Position numbers and translations under genes: made by a program
Assembly (NCBI RefSeq): GCF_051521495.1
Contig: NZ_CP150355.1
Location: 7,750,001-7,814,000 of the forward strand
Length of the DNA: 64,000 bases
From: Sorangium sp051521495
GTDB taxonomy: Bacteria > Myxococcota_A > Polyangia > Polyangiales > Polyangiaceae
Direction of reading: 5' to 3'
Shown here: piece by piece, positions 1-9,088 of the stretch
Position numbering within the stretch: the stretch's first letter is position 1
Layout of the letters: each line of letters opens with the position of its first letter
Notes under the pieces: model-generated
Told to the model about the DNA's origin: nothing
The model's input: only the letters and a program-made list of their open reading frames with translations
The model's database searches: none

Positions 1-142
1 CGTTCGCGCCGATGGGCGCCACCGGCCGCCTCATCGGCATCTCCGCCGTCTCGACCGGCTCTTCGTCCGATGGAACGGCGCACCCCGTCGCGACCACGCT
101 GGCGCCAAGGAAACCGACCGCAATGAAACGAATCGATGACAT
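1..142 (-). CDS. Lipoprotein, N-terminal part only (gene leaves the window)
   Basis: The first 47 codons of a leftward gene are visible and stay open to the window edge. The ATG at 142 follows a strong ribosome site (GAGGAG at 149-154, minus strand). The N-terminus is a short hydrophobic signal peptide ending in a lipobox-like SVVATGC, so the mature protein should be lipid-anchored at the Cys near residue 21. After it comes an acidic then Pro/Arg-containing stretch. Nothing visible identifies a function. Confidence 0.75.
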   Translation of the reverse strand, partial: MSSIRFIAVGFLGASVVATGCAVPSDEEPVETAEMPMRRPVAPIGAN

Positions 143-235
143 TCCGCTCTCCTCAAAGGGAAGGCGCGCTGCCAACCACACAGGGCCGGAACGCCGGCAC
201 CGACCAGCAATCTCGCTCTTCCTTAAATTATCAAT

Positions 236-275
236 CTTTCATTTCCATAGGAGATATGCAATAAAGAAATGAAAG
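236..275. promoter_or_regulatory. AT-rich inverted repeat, candidate operator
   Basis: In the 143-345 spacer, a sharply AT-rich block (about 215-275) carries a perfect 10-bp inverted repeat, CTTTCATTTC at 236-245 and GAAATGAAAG at 266-275, with a 20-nt spacer, so the half-sites are about three helical turns apart. It lies about 95-135 bp upstream of the lipoprotein start at 142 and about 70 bp downstream of the kinase stop at 346. It could be a regulator site for the lipoprotein gene or a weak terminator for the kinase gene. No other gene is visible in this spacer. Confidence 0.4.
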
Positions 276-345
276 CATCCAGCTGCGCCGGATACGGATT
301 CGCCCGAATAGCGAACGGAACGCGCCTTATCGCATCAGGATCAGG

Positions 346-3300
346 TCAGTGCGACACGGCTGGACGAACGTCCGGCGCCCGCGACGTCTCGTCGGCCTCA
401 CCCGCCTCATCCAGCTTGCGCTCGATGTCACCGAAGCGAGCCAGCCACAGGGGGCTCTCCGCACGGAGCGCCCGCGCGCTCGCAAGCGCCTCCTCCGCCT
501 CACCGGTGCGTCCCCGACGAAGCGCGGTTCGAGCACGCCAGTAGAAGAGCTGAAGCGTGTTCTCGACGATGGGCTGGTCCTTCGCGAGCGCGATGGCCTC
601 GCCCCACGAGAGCGAGGAAGCCCCGGCCGGCCGGAGCCCGACCTCGCAGAGCACGAGCTCCAGCAACGCGTAGTCGCGAATGTCACCCGGCTCGAGGACG
701 CAAGTTCGCGCGATCCACAGGACCAGCTGGCTGGCGTGCTCGTACTCGTCGAGAGCGAGGTGAATCTGCGCGAGCAGGATCGCCGTCTGGGGCACCGGGC
801 GCTCGGAGGCGTGCTCTTCAAGCCACCGGGCGCGCCGCGCGAGCGCGAGCGCCTCGCGCTGCCTGTCGCTCCAGTGGAGCAGCACGGCGACGTTGTACGA
901 GGCCATCTTCTCCAGCCATGGATTGCCGATCTCGCGCGCGAGATCGACGGCGCGGCGCAGGTCGTCGACCGCGCCCGGCAGAGACCACCGCCAGCCCCAG
1001 AGCGCGATGCGGTTGATGTACGCCGCGCAGAGGTGGAATCGATCCCCGGCCGCCGTGACCAGCGCGATCAGGTCGCCGGAGGCGCGCTCGGCCTCCTCGC
1101 GACGCCCCGCGGATCCGAGCTGGAACGACAGCATGATCAGCGCAAGGACGCGCGCGTCGTAGTCCCCCGACGCCGCGGCGCGCTCGGCGCACGCGGTGAG
1201 CTCCGCGATGGCCTCCTCGATCCTCCCCCGCCGCCACGAGGTACGGGCCTCGGCGACCCGGAGGCGCAGCGCGAGCTCGGGAGAGCCCTGCGCGCCGACG
1301 AGCGGCCGCGCCTCCTCCACCAGCCGCGCCGACGCCTCGAACTCGAAGGCCCAGTCGAGCGCGGTCGCGTCCTCGAGCAGGAGGCCCGCCCTCGCCTGCG
1401 CGTCGCCGAGCGCCTCGGCCAGCGCCAGCGCCTCGCCGAAATCGCTGCGCGCCTCGCGGACGCGGCACATGCGGTACCGGCTCCTGCCCCGGCCCGCGAG
1501 CGCGCGCACGCGCCGGCGCGCGTCGCCCTGCTCGGCGATCTGGAGCGCGGCGCCGTAGCGCCGGTCCGCCTCGACGGCGTCGTGCCGCGCTGACGCGAGA
1601 TCGCCGAGCGCGAGGTAAGCGTCGGCCGCCTCGGCGCGCTCGCCGCACACGGCCGCGTGGCGCGCGAGCGCGCGGAGGCCGTCGGTCGAGCCGGCCTCCA
1701 CCCGCGCCCGCCAATACGCGAGGGCGCTCCGGTGGATCGCGGCGCGGTGCGCCGGGTCGAGCATCTCGTACACCGCCTCCTGGAAGACAGCGTTCTGGAA
1801 CGCGTGCCGGTCGTCCACGCCGCCGACGCGGCCCTCGCCGTCGCGCAGCAGGATCCGCCGCTCGGCCAGGGCCGCGAGCCCGAAGCCCGCGTCGACCATC
1901 GATCCGGCGCCGCCCGCGCGCTCCAGGCCGTCCAGCACCGCCTCGAGCTCGACGCGATCGAACGACATGCCGAGCGCCGAGCAGACCCGGGCGCACGTCG
2001 CGAGCTCCGGCGGCAGATCGTCGAGCCTCTGCGCCGCGAGCCATTGCCACGCCGGCGCTGGCGGCAGCGCCTCGACCTCCGCGGTCGCCACGTAAGAGCC
2101 GCCGCCGGCGCGCCGGCGCACGACGCCCGCGCGCTTGAGCGAGCGGACGATCTGCCGCAGGCAATCGGGGTTGCCCCCCGCCCAGTCGGCCAGCCGGCGG
2201 AGGATCTCCGCCGGCGGGAACTCGGCCGGCAAGAGCAGGCGCGAGGCGAGCTCCATCGCCGCCTCGTCCGCGAGGGGCGCGAGCGTCACGCGGGCGTGAC
2301 GCTGGTTGCGCTGGCCCCAGCTGGGGCGGGCCCGCTCGAAGCGAGGGCGCGCGGTCACGACCACCCAGAGGGGGGTGCCCTCGCCGTCGAGCGTGGCGTA
2401 CTCGAGCGCGTCGAGCAGCACGTCGTCCGCCTGGTCGGCGTCGTCGAGGATCACGGCGAGGGGGCCGCGGCGCGCCCCGCGGCGGAGCGCCTCGGCGAGC
2501 GCCAGCATCAGGCCGTTGCGGGCCCCCCCGGACAGGCGCCCCCGGCGGGGCCCGGCCCAGCCGAGCGCCGCGGCGACGTCCTCCCACGTCGCGCCGCCGA
2601 GCGCCTCGCCGAGCCGCTCGACGCAGAACCCCCGCGGGTCTCCGGGGCTCTCCCTGGGCGCGTCGAGCGCGACGCGGAGGAGCGCGCGCACGGCCTGCGC
2701 GGCGCCGCCGTGGATGGGATGGAGCGCGCGCACGGCCACCACGCGCACGTCCGGCATCGGCATGCGGACGATGTCGGCCGTCTCGGCCGCGAGGCGCGTC
2801 TTGCCCAGGCCGGCGTCGCCGATGAGCGTGAACAGGCCGGGGCACGTCCCGTCGAAGGCGTCGGTCGCGCTGGCCGCGAGCGCCGAGAGCACGTCGTCGC
2901 GGCCGAGCAGCGGCGGCTCGCGCAGGCTCTCCGGGTCGTCCGGCGGCGTGGGGGCGACCTCGTCGTCGGGCAGCGCGCGCTCGAACTCCTCGGTCATCGC
3001 GAGGCCCCCCCAGGGCTCGGCCGGCAACCACGCCTCGGGGCGCTCGACCGGCGCGCCATAGGCGGCGTGCAGCCCGCCGGCGATCCTGCGCAGGCGCACG
3101 CTGGCGAGGTGCAGCGCCACGCGCACGCCGCCGCTCAGCGCGAGATCGCGCGCCGCGGCCAGCGCGGCGCGGGCCGGATCGTCGACGTCCCTCGCGGAGA
3201 ACACGGCGAGGCAGCGCTGCCCCCGCTGCCGCGCGATGAACCCCCGGCGGCCGCCGATCGCCGCGATCACCGGCCCCGCGCCGCCCTCCGCGAACAGCAG

Positions 3301-4332
3301 CGCGACCGGCTGCCGCCCCTCGGCGACGGCCGTCGCGACGCCATCGTCCTGCCGCTGCGACCGCGGCGCGGACGGAGGCGGGATGGAGTCGGCGCGAGGC
3401 CGCGCGCGCAGGGCGTGCAGGGTGCGCCGGAGCGCGGCGGCGCTGTCCGGGCGGCGGCTCGGGTCCTTGGCGAGGCAGGCGAGCGTCAGCGCCTCGAGCC
3501 CCTCCGGGACCTCCGCGAGATCGCTCGGGCGCGGGGGGCGCAGCGCAAGGTGGCCGTGCTCGACGGCGGTCTCGCCGCCGACGAACGGCGGGCGCAGCGT
3601 GAGCAGCTCGAACAGGATCACGCCGAACGCATAGATGTCCGCGCGCGCGTCGACGCGCGCGGCGTCGCTCCGGAGCTGCTCCGGAGCCATGTACTCGGGC
3701 GTCCCCACGATGTCGCCGGCGCGCGTCGCGCCCGCGGACACGGCCGGCGGATCGCCGCCTTCGGCGAGCTTCGCCAGGCCGAGATCGAGCAGCACCGCGC
3801 GGCCGCTCGCGCCGAGGAGGAAGAGGTTCTCCGGCTTGAGATCGCGGTGGATCACGCCGCGCGCGTGCGCCGCCTCGATCACGGCGAGGATCGCGTCCGC
3901 GCGCCCGGCGGCGAGGTCCGGATCGAGCGGCGCGCGCAGCCCCGCCAGCTCCTCGGCCAGCGTCTGGCCGAAGAGCCGCTCCATCACGAGGTAGGGCCGC
4001 CCCCCGGGCAGCTCGCCGCGAGCGACCAGCTGCGGGACGTGCGGCACGCCGACGCGCTCGAGGAGCGCGGCCTCGCGCCGGAACCGCTCACGCAGGCTCT
4101 GCCCCGCGTGCCGCCCTACCTTGATGGCGACCGGCGCTCCGTCGCAGTCCTGTTGCGCGGCCCAGACATCGGAGAAGCCGCCGTGACCGAGCGGACCGAG
4201 CAGCGAGAAGCCCTCGATCGCGGGCGCCGCGCGCTCCGCGGTGTCGCGCGCGCCGGGCGGCGGCGCGAAACCATCTCTGACGCACCGAGCGTCAGCGGCG
4301 AGCCGCCCGTGACATACGGAGCAACGGTGCAT
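346..4332 (-). CDS. Ser/Thr protein kinase with central ATPase domain and C-terminal TPR region
   Basis: A cytoplasmic multi-domain signalling protein of about 1328 residues. In order: a Cys motif (C4, C7, C17) like a zinc ribbon; a Hanks-type kinase domain (about 41-310) with a Gly loop, K71, HRDLKPEN at 162-169, DLG instead of DFG at 183-185, and APE at 216-218; a segment at about 342-450 resembling a degenerate nucleotide cyclase domain; an AAA_16/STAND-type ATPase with Walker A GDAGLGKT at 505-512 and Walker B VILDDAD; then a long alpha-helical TPR-like region. The frame is open up to 4533, but I chose the ATG at 4332 because the CxxC motif follows at once, and the same gene type at 44184 also begins with a Cys ribbon. 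It is divergent from the kinase at 4440 (107 bp apart). Substrate and signal are unknown. Confidence 0.88.
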   Translation of the reverse strand: MHRCSVCHGRLAADARCVRDGFAPPPGARDTAERAAPAIEGFSLLGPLGHGGFSDVWAAQQDCDGAPVAIKVGRHAGQSLRERFRREAALLERVGVPHVPQLVARGELPGGRPYLVMERLFGQTLAEELAGLRAPLDPDLAAGRADAILAVIEAAHARGVIHRDLKPENLFLLGASGRAVLLDLGLAKLAEGGDPPAVSAGATRAGDIVGTPEYMAPEQLRSDAARVDARADIYAFGVILFELLTLRPPFVGGETAVEHGHLALRPPRPSDLAEVPEGLEALTLACLAKDPSRRPDSAAALRRTLHALRARPRADSIPPPSAPRSQRQDDGVATAVAEGRQPVALLFAEGGAGPVIAAIGGRRGFIARQRGQRCLAVFSARDVDDPARAALAAARDLALSGGVRVALHLASVRLRRIAGGLHAAYGAPVERPEAWLPAEPWGGLAMTEEFERALPDDEVAPTPPDDPESLREPPLLGRDDVLSALAASATDAFDGTCPGLFTLIGDAGLGKTRLAAETADIVRMPMPDVRVVAVRALHPIHGGAAQAVRALLRVALDAPRESPGDPRGFCVERLGEALGGATWEDVAAALGWAGPRRGRLSGGARNGLMLALAEALRRGARRGPLAVILDDADQADDVLLDALEYATLDGEGTPLWVVVTARPRFERARPSWGQRNQRHARVTLAPLADEAAMELASRLLLPAEFPPAEILRRLADWAGGNPDCLRQIVRSLKRAGVVRRRAGGGSYVATAEVEALPPAPAWQWLAAQRLDDLPPELATCARVCSALGMSFDRVELEAVLDGLERAGGAGSMVDAGFGLAALAERRILLRDGEGRVGGVDDRHAFQNAVFQEAVYEMLDPAHRAAIHRSALAYWRARVEAGSTDGLRALARHAAVCGERAEAADAYLALGDLASARHDAVEADRRYGAALQIAEQGDARRRVRALAGRGRSRYRMCRVREARSDFGEALALAEALGDAQARAGLLLEDATALDWAFEFEASARLVEEARPLVGAQGSPELALRLRVAEARTSWRRGRIEEAIAELTACAERAAASGDYDARVLALIMLSFQLGSAGRREEAERASGDLIALVTAAGDRFHLCAAYINRIALWGWRWSLPGAVDDLRRAVDLAREIGNPWLEKMASYNVAVLLHWSDRQREALALARRARWLEEHASERPVPQTAILLAQIHLALDEYEHASQLVLWIARTCVLEPGDIRDYALLELVLCEVGLRPAGASSLSWGEAIALAKDQPIVENTLQLFYWRARTALRRGRTGEAEEALASARALRAESPLWLARFGDIERKLDEAGEADETSRAPDVRPAVSH

Positions 4333-4439
4333 GATTGCGCTCGATCTGCGGGCAGCCGACGGTCGCGCTGGACGCCGGCTGCGCGTACTGTAATGCGCTG
4401 ACGCAGTCGTTGTCATGTGGAAATCAGCAGCTCTAGCGT

Positions 4440-5990
4440 ATGAAGAACCTCGGCCAGGATGATGAGCCGTCCCCCGTCGCGCCGCCGGCCGACGCCTCCG
4501 CGGGCGAGGAGCCGATCGGCATGTCGCAAACATGGGCCCAGCGAACGCCCGACACGCGCGACGGCGGCGGCGCCGGTCCTGGCGCCCCGCGCGCCGCGGC
4601 GCTGCAGGCGGGCGAGTACCTCCTCGACGGCGTTATCGCCGAGGGCGGGTTCGGCGTCGTCTACCGCGCGGTGCACGCGACGAGCAGGACGCCGGCGGCG
4701 GTCAAGATCATGCACGCCGACCTGATCTCGCGCGCCGACGTGGTGCTCCGCTTCCAGCGTGAGGTGGACGCGATCGGGCGGATCCGGCACCCGAACGTCG
4801 TGGAGATCTTCGACGTCGGGCGGCTCGACGACGGGCGGCCCTACTACGCGATGGAGCTCCTTCAGGGCAGGAGCCTCGAGCAACACCTGTTCGCGCGCGG
4901 CCGGCTCTCGGCGGACGAGGCGCTCGCGATCCTCGATCCGCTCTGCAGCGCGCTCGCCGCGGTCCACGCGCTCGGGATCATCCACCGTGACGTGAAGCCC
5001 TCGAACGTGATCCTGTGCGAGCACGGCGGCGGGCTCAGGGTCGTGCTGCTCGACTTCGGCGTCGCGAAGCTGCTCGACGCGACGGATCTCTCGCTCACGT
5101 CGTCGCGGCACGTCGTGGGGACCCCGGCGTTCATGTCGCCCGAGCAGCTGCTCAGCCGGCCCGTCGACATGAGGACCGACGTCTACGCGCTCGGCGCGCT
5201 GCTCTACACGATGATCGCGGGAGCCATGCCGTTCCTGGCGACCGCGTACCCGGTGCTGCGCCACCTGCACCTGCACCAGGCGCCGCCCCGCCCGAGCCTG
5301 CGCGCCCCGGTCGACCCGGCGTTCGACGGTATCGTCGTGCGCGCCATGAGCAAAGATCCCGCGGACCGCCACCCGGACGTCACCGCGTTCCTGGCCGACG
5401 TGCGGGCCGCGACGGCGCGAATCGCGCGGACCGGCGCGGTGGAGGCGGGGCGCATCAGGCGCCTCGCGATCGGGCTGCTCGTCGAGGTCCTCGCCGAGAG
5501 CGGCGCGCTCGAGGCCCCCACCGACGCCTTCCTGGCCGAGTTCGAGGGGGTCGTCCCGATGGCTGTGGCCGCGCTCACGCCCTCGGGGTTCTCGCCGCTC
5601 GCGGTCACGGGCACCAGCGTGCTGCTCGCGGCGCCATTTCGGCACGACGAGCGCGGCGCCGAGGAGGCGCGCCACAGCGCGATCGCGGCCGCGATCGCGC
5701 TGCACGTGCGGCTCTCCGGGCCGGGGCAGCGCGATCCCAGGATCAGCGTCCGCTTCTGCCTCCACGCCGGCGACGTGGTGCTCACCGAGGACGGCGCCCT
5801 GGTGGGCGGGAGCCTCCTCGAGCTCTCGTCGTGCCTCCCGGAGACGGCGGAGCCGGGCGTGTACGCGTCGCCCGCCATGCTCGACGGCGTCCCCTTCTTG
5901 TCACACAGGGCCTCGGGGGCCGCCGGCGCGACGATCCCGATGCGCCGCGTGTTCGTGCGGGCGCCGCGCCGCGACGCGGCGCCCGCGTAG
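4440..5990 (+). CDS. Ser/Thr protein kinase with C-terminal cyclase-like domain
   Basis: A 516-residue soluble Hanks-type kinase. Residues 1-57 are a disordered Pro/Ala/Glu-rich leader. The kinase domain (about 58-325) has the Gly loop AEGGFG, K89, HRDVKPSN at 182-189, an intact DFG at 205-207 and a SPEQ P+1 element, so it looks catalytically competent. Residues about 335-510 resemble the fold of class III nucleotide cyclases (RFCLHAGDVV, ASPAMLDGV) but lack an obvious metal-binding Asp pair, so this part is probably a sensory or dimerisation domain. There is no transmembrane segment. It is transcribed divergently from the long kinase at 4332 and the two may share control elements in the 107-bp gap. 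The stop lies 44 bp from the convergent methyltransferase-like gene. Confidence 0.9.
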   Translation: MKNLGQDDEPSPVAPPADASAGEEPIGMSQTWAQRTPDTRDGGGAGPGAPRAAALQAGEYLLDGVIAEGGFGVVYRAVHATSRTPAAVKIMHADLISRADVVLRFQREVDAIGRIRHPNVVEIFDVGRLDDGRPYYAMELLQGRSLEQHLFARGRLSADEALAILDPLCSALAAVHALGIIHRDVKPSNVILCEHGGGLRVVLLDFGVAKLLDATDLSLTSSRHVVGTPAFMSPEQLLSRPVDMRTDVYALGALLYTMIAGAMPFLATAYPVLRHLHLHQAPPRPSLRAPVDPAFDGIVVRAMSKDPADRHPDVTAFLADVRAATARIARTGAVEAGRIRRLAIGLLVEVLAESGALEAPTDAFLAEFEGVVPMAVAALTPSGFSPLAVTGTSVLLAAPFRHDERGAEEARHSAIAAAIALHVRLSGPGQRDPRISVRFCLHAGDVVLTEDGALVGGSLLELSSCLPETAEPGVYASPAMLDGVPFLSHRASGAAGATIPMRRVFVRAPRRDAAPA

Positions 5991-6034
5991 CGCCTCGGCG
6001 CACGCGGGGCCGCGGGATCCGGCCGCAGGGAGGG

Positions 6035-7105
6035 TCAGCGGGCGGGCTTGACGAACTTGAGGGTCATGCGATCGCTCTCGCCGATCGCGGCGTAGCGCGC
6101 GCGGTCCTTGTCGCCGAGGCGGAAGGTCGGCGGCAGGGTCCAGACCCCTTCCGCGTAGTCTTTCGTGTCCTTCGGATTGGCGTTGACCTCGGACTTGCCG
6201 CCGAGCTTGAAGCCCGCCGACTCGACCTTCTGGATCACCCACGCTTCCGGGAGGTATCCCTGCTTCGCGCTCTCATCGGGGTTCGCGTCGGGCTTCGCGC
6301 GGTGCGCCTCGATACCGAAGACGCCGCCCGGCTTGAGCGCCTTGAACGCCTCGGCGACGTAAGCGTCGAACTTGCCGTTCCGGTGCCAGTTGTGCGCCTC
6401 GCGAATGGCGAGGACGAGGTCGGCCTTGCCCTCGATCCCGAGCTTCGGGCTATCGCGATCGATCACGATGACATCCACCTTGCCGAACAGGTCGGGCGAC
6501 TTCTCGAGCATGCGCTTCATCCGCTTTCCATAGAGCGTGTTGCGCGAGTCCGCGGGGCCGTTCGGGTCGAAGGACGTGATGAAGAGCTTGCCCTTCTTCG
6601 CGAGCACCGGCGCGAGCAGCTCGGTGTACCAGCCCTCACCGGCCCCGAACTCGATGACGGTGCTCGTCTGCTTGAGGCCGAAGAACTCCAGCGTCTCGAC
6701 CGGGTGCCGGGCGGCGTCGCGCTCGGCGTTGCCCGGGGTGCGGTGTTTCCCCTTGAGCGCTGCGCGCAGCGCCGCGCCCGCGCTCGGGTGATTGGCCGCG
6801 ACGAGCGCCTTCACCTCGGCCTTGAGCGCGTCGTCGAACCGCGCCGCCTCCGCGTCGGCCTTGGCCTCCATGGCCTTCGTGTCCTCGGCGAGCTTGGCGA
6901 GCTCCGCCTGCTTCTTCTCCGCTTCCGGGTCCGCCTTGGGCGGCGTCGCCGCCTCGGGCTGCGCGGGCTGTGCAGCGACCGGCGGAGCCTGCGTGGGCGC
7001 CGGCGGCGGGGGCGGCGGGGCGCTCTCGACGGGCGGCGGGCCCCCCGCGCAGGCGGAGAGCGCGCCGGCGAGGACGAACAGCAAGGTCCTTGAAGTGATG
7101 TGCAT
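6035..7105 (-). CDS. Exported methyltransferase-like lipoprotein (COG4798 type)
   Basis: A 356-residue protein with a lipoprotein signal (lipobox LSAC), a Pro-rich linker (about 23-55), a Lys/Glu/Ala-rich helical stretch (about 60-95), then a Rossmann-type SAM methyltransferase domain (about 110-355). The domain has the family features HPVETLEFFG and a motif I-like VIEFGAGEGWYTELLAP, plus an acidic motif II region. COG4798 proteins are predicted class I methyltransferases that are often exported; their substrates are not known. The frame stays open to 7417, but the ATG at 7105 starts directly at the signal peptide. That a SAM enzyme is sent across the inner membrane is odd, since SAM is cytoplasmic; the domain may bind something else there. 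It is convergent with the kinase at 4440. Confidence 0.82.
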   Translation of the reverse strand: MHITSRTLLFVLAGALSACAGGPPPVESAPPPPPPAPTQAPPVAAQPAQPEAATPPKADPEAEKKQAELAKLAEDTKAMEAKADAEAARFDDALKAEVKALVAANHPSAGAALRAALKGKHRTPGNAERDAARHPVETLEFFGLKQTSTVIEFGAGEGWYTELLAPVLAKKGKLFITSFDPNGPADSRNTLYGKRMKRMLEKSPDLFGKVDVIVIDRDSPKLGIEGKADLVLAIREAHNWHRNGKFDAYVAEAFKALKPGGVFGIEAHRAKPDANPDESAKQGYLPEAWVIQKVESAGFKLGGKSEVNANPKDTKDYAEGVWTLPPTFRLGDKDRARYAAIGESDRMTLKFVKPAR

Positions 7106-7432
7106 GCGCGGCTGCGTAGACCGGAGGGAGGACGGCCGCAAGCGTCCGCCACGGTCGATGCGGCGCGAGGAGCCGTGTCCATCGAAGCGCGCCGGCGCGG
7201 GCTCATCGCAGCGCGGCCTTGGTATCCAGCGTTTCAACGGCGGCATTCCAGGGAAGGCGTTCCAGGGAATACACGGGGAGACCACGGAAACATCACGGGA
7301 GGACACGGAGAGTTCACGGGCAGACGCCCGAAACCACCGGGAAAACCGGCGAGGTTCCGCGTTGACCGGGCGGCGGGGCCAGGGTAGCGTACGCGGTCCC
7401 GGGGGGTGCTCGCACACTCACGCAGGTGGCCG
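7106..7432. other. Spacer between divergent genes, with an 11-bp degenerate repeat
   Basis: This 327-bp spacer separates the methyltransferase-like lipoprotein gene (leftward) from cysS (rightward) and must hold both promoters. I see no convincing promoter hexamers. The only structure is the short repeat at about 7270-7322. No coding sequence is supported. Confidence 0.6.
7270..7322. repeat. Short tandem repeat, about 11 bp x 5, core CACGG
   Basis: Five copies of a degenerate 11-bp unit (NNCACGGRRAR; one copy is 10 bp) run in tandem in the spacer upstream of cysS. The array does not keep a reading frame and lies outside both genes. It resembles in style, but not in sequence, the other minisatellites of this window. 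Confidence 0.55.
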
Positions 7433-8971
7433 ATGCCGCTCAAGGTCCATAACACGCTCACGAGGAAGAAGGAGCCATTCGTCTCCGCCCGCCCGAAGGT
7501 CGTGCGCATCTACACGTGCGGTCTCACCGTCTACGCGCCGATGCACATCGGCCATGCGCGCACCTACTGCTTCTGGGACGTCTTCCGCCGCTACCTCGAG
7601 TACCGCGGCTATCACGTGCTGAGCATCATCAACTACACGGACATCGACGATCGCATCATGCAGCGCGCGAGCGAGCGCGAGGGCGCCGTCGATGTCGCCG
7701 AGCGGAACATCGCGGCGTTCCGGCGCGACTGCCGCAAGCTCCATATCAAGGACTACGCCGTCTACACGCGCGCGACCGACTTCGTCGACGAGCAGGTCGA
7801 CATGGTGAAGCGCCTGATCGAGAAGGGCCACGCCTACACGGTGAACGGCGAGGTCTTCTACGAGGTCGGCACGTGGGCGTCCTACGGCGAGCTCTCGGGG
7901 CGCAAGGTCGACGAGCAGGAGGTCGGGGCGAGCGGCCGCGTCGAGGAGGACTTCGCGCGGAAGCGGCACCCGGCCGATTTCAGCCTCTGGAAGCCGACCG
8001 GCGCGGGCCAGCCGAGCTGGCGCACCGGCGAGGAGGGGTGGCCGACGGGGCGCCCCGGCTGGCACATCGAGTGCTCGGCGATGAGCACCGCGCTCCTGGG
8101 CGACCATTTCGACGTCCATGGGGGCGGCATCGACAACATGTTCCCTCACCACGAGAACGAGATCGCGCAGAGCGAGCCGCTCTGCGGGAGGCCCTGGGTG
8201 CGCTACTGGCTGCACCCCGAGCACCTCGATCTCAAGGAGGTGAAGATGTCGAAGAGCCTCGGGAACGTCATCTCCGTCGAGGAGCTCCTGTCGAGGCACG
8301 GGCACGACGAGGCGCGGTGGTTCTTCGTCACGCAGCATTACCGGTGCAAGCTCCCGTTCGGCTGGGAGCTGCTCCAGCAGTCTGCCCAGGGCTATGCGCG
8401 CATCAAGAAGCTCGCGACCGTCCTCGCCGAGAAGCTGCGCGGCGCGACGGGCGAGCCCCTCGCCCCGGGCGCATACGCGTCACAGCGGCCGGAGGAGGAG
8501 CGATTCCCGAGGATGCGCCACCAGTACGTTCACGGCCAGTTCGGCGAGCTCACCGACCGGTTCATCGCGCGCTTCATCGAGGCGATGGACGACGATCTGA
8601 ACACTCCGAACGCTGTAGCTGCATTTTTCGACTACGTGAGCGCGCTGTATTCGGGGGGGATCGAGCGGTGTGAGGACCGCCCGTCGATGCTCGCGGTCTA
8701 CCGCGCGATCGTGCGTCACCTCGCGGTGTTCGGGGTGGAGATCGCCGAGCCGGCTCTCTATCCGGAGCTCCTCTCGGACTACGCGCTCGTCCCTGCCGAG
8801 GGCGCGGCCGGGCGCGGGGGCGATGCCGCCATTGACCGGCTGATCGCGATGCGCCAAGCCGCGCGGAAGGCGAAGGACTTCGCCAAGGCGGACGCCATCC
8901 GCAACCTGCTGACCGAGGCAGGGGTCGTGCTCGAAGACACCCCCCAAGGGCCCCGCTGGTCCTCGTCCTGA
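7433..8971 (+). CDS. cysS: Cysteinyl-tRNA synthetase
   Basis: A 512-residue class I aminoacyl-tRNA synthetase that charges tRNA-Cys with cysteine in the cytoplasm. Visible hallmarks are the zinc-ligand region YTCGLTVY (C29), the HIGH motif at 38-41 in MHIGHART, WHIECSAM, the zinc-site stretch GGGIDNMFPHHENE, and the KMSKS loop near 271-275 (VKMSKSLG). The C-terminus has the usual DALR helical domain ending in a KAKDFAKADAIRN-like helix. At 512 residues it is somewhat longer than the common 460-490. An upstream in-frame GTG at 7406 exists, but the ATG at 7433 matches the family start and has an AGGTGG sequence just ahead. The gene stands alone and is followed at once by a long hairpin. Confidence 0.97.
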   Translation: MPLKVHNTLTRKKEPFVSARPKVVRIYTCGLTVYAPMHIGHARTYCFWDVFRRYLEYRGYHVLSIINYTDIDDRIMQRASEREGAVDVAERNIAAFRRDCRKLHIKDYAVYTRATDFVDEQVDMVKRLIEKGHAYTVNGEVFYEVGTWASYGELSGRKVDEQEVGASGRVEEDFARKRHPADFSLWKPTGAGQPSWRTGEEGWPTGRPGWHIECSAMSTALLGDHFDVHGGGIDNMFPHHENEIAQSEPLCGRPWVRYWLHPEHLDLKEVKMSKSLGNVISVEELLSRHGHDEARWFFVTQHYRCKLPFGWELLQQSAQGYARIKKLATVLAEKLRGATGEPLAPGAYASQRPEEERFPRMRHQYVHGQFGELTDRFIARFIEAMDDDLNTPNAVAAFFDYVSALYSGGIERCEDRPSMLAVYRAIVRHLAVFGVEIAEPALYPELLSDYALVPAEGAAGRGGDAAIDRLIAMRQAARKAKDFAKADAIRNLLTEAGVVLEDTPQGPRWSSS

Positions 8972-9088
8972 GGAGCTCTCCCGCTTCGGAGACGGGCCCA
9001 TCTCGACGTTTTCGGTGCTCGGCGTACAAGAGTACGCCTCCGCGCCGAAAACGCCGATCTGGGCCCGTCTCCTGTGCGGGAGAGCTCC
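8972..9088. terminator. 117-nt near-perfect hairpin directly after cysS
   Basis: Immediately after the cysS stop, two arms of about 56 nt form an almost complete inverted repeat around a 4-nt loop. Matching blocks are GGAGCTCTCCCGC (8972-8984) with GCGGGAGAGCTCC (9076-9088), GGAGACGGGCCCA with TGGGCCCGTCTCC, CGTTTTCGG with CCGAAAACG, and GTAC (9024-9027) with GTAC (9032-9035). Only a few positions mismatch. It may terminate cysS transcription, but it is far longer than an ordinary intrinsic terminator and lacks a T tract. A palindromic mobile element or processed RNA hairpin is an alternative. Confidence 0.7.

Noticed and set aside
1657..4401. 914-codon plus-strand frame opposite the first long kinase
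   Set aside because: It is antisense to conserved kinase and ATPase motifs.
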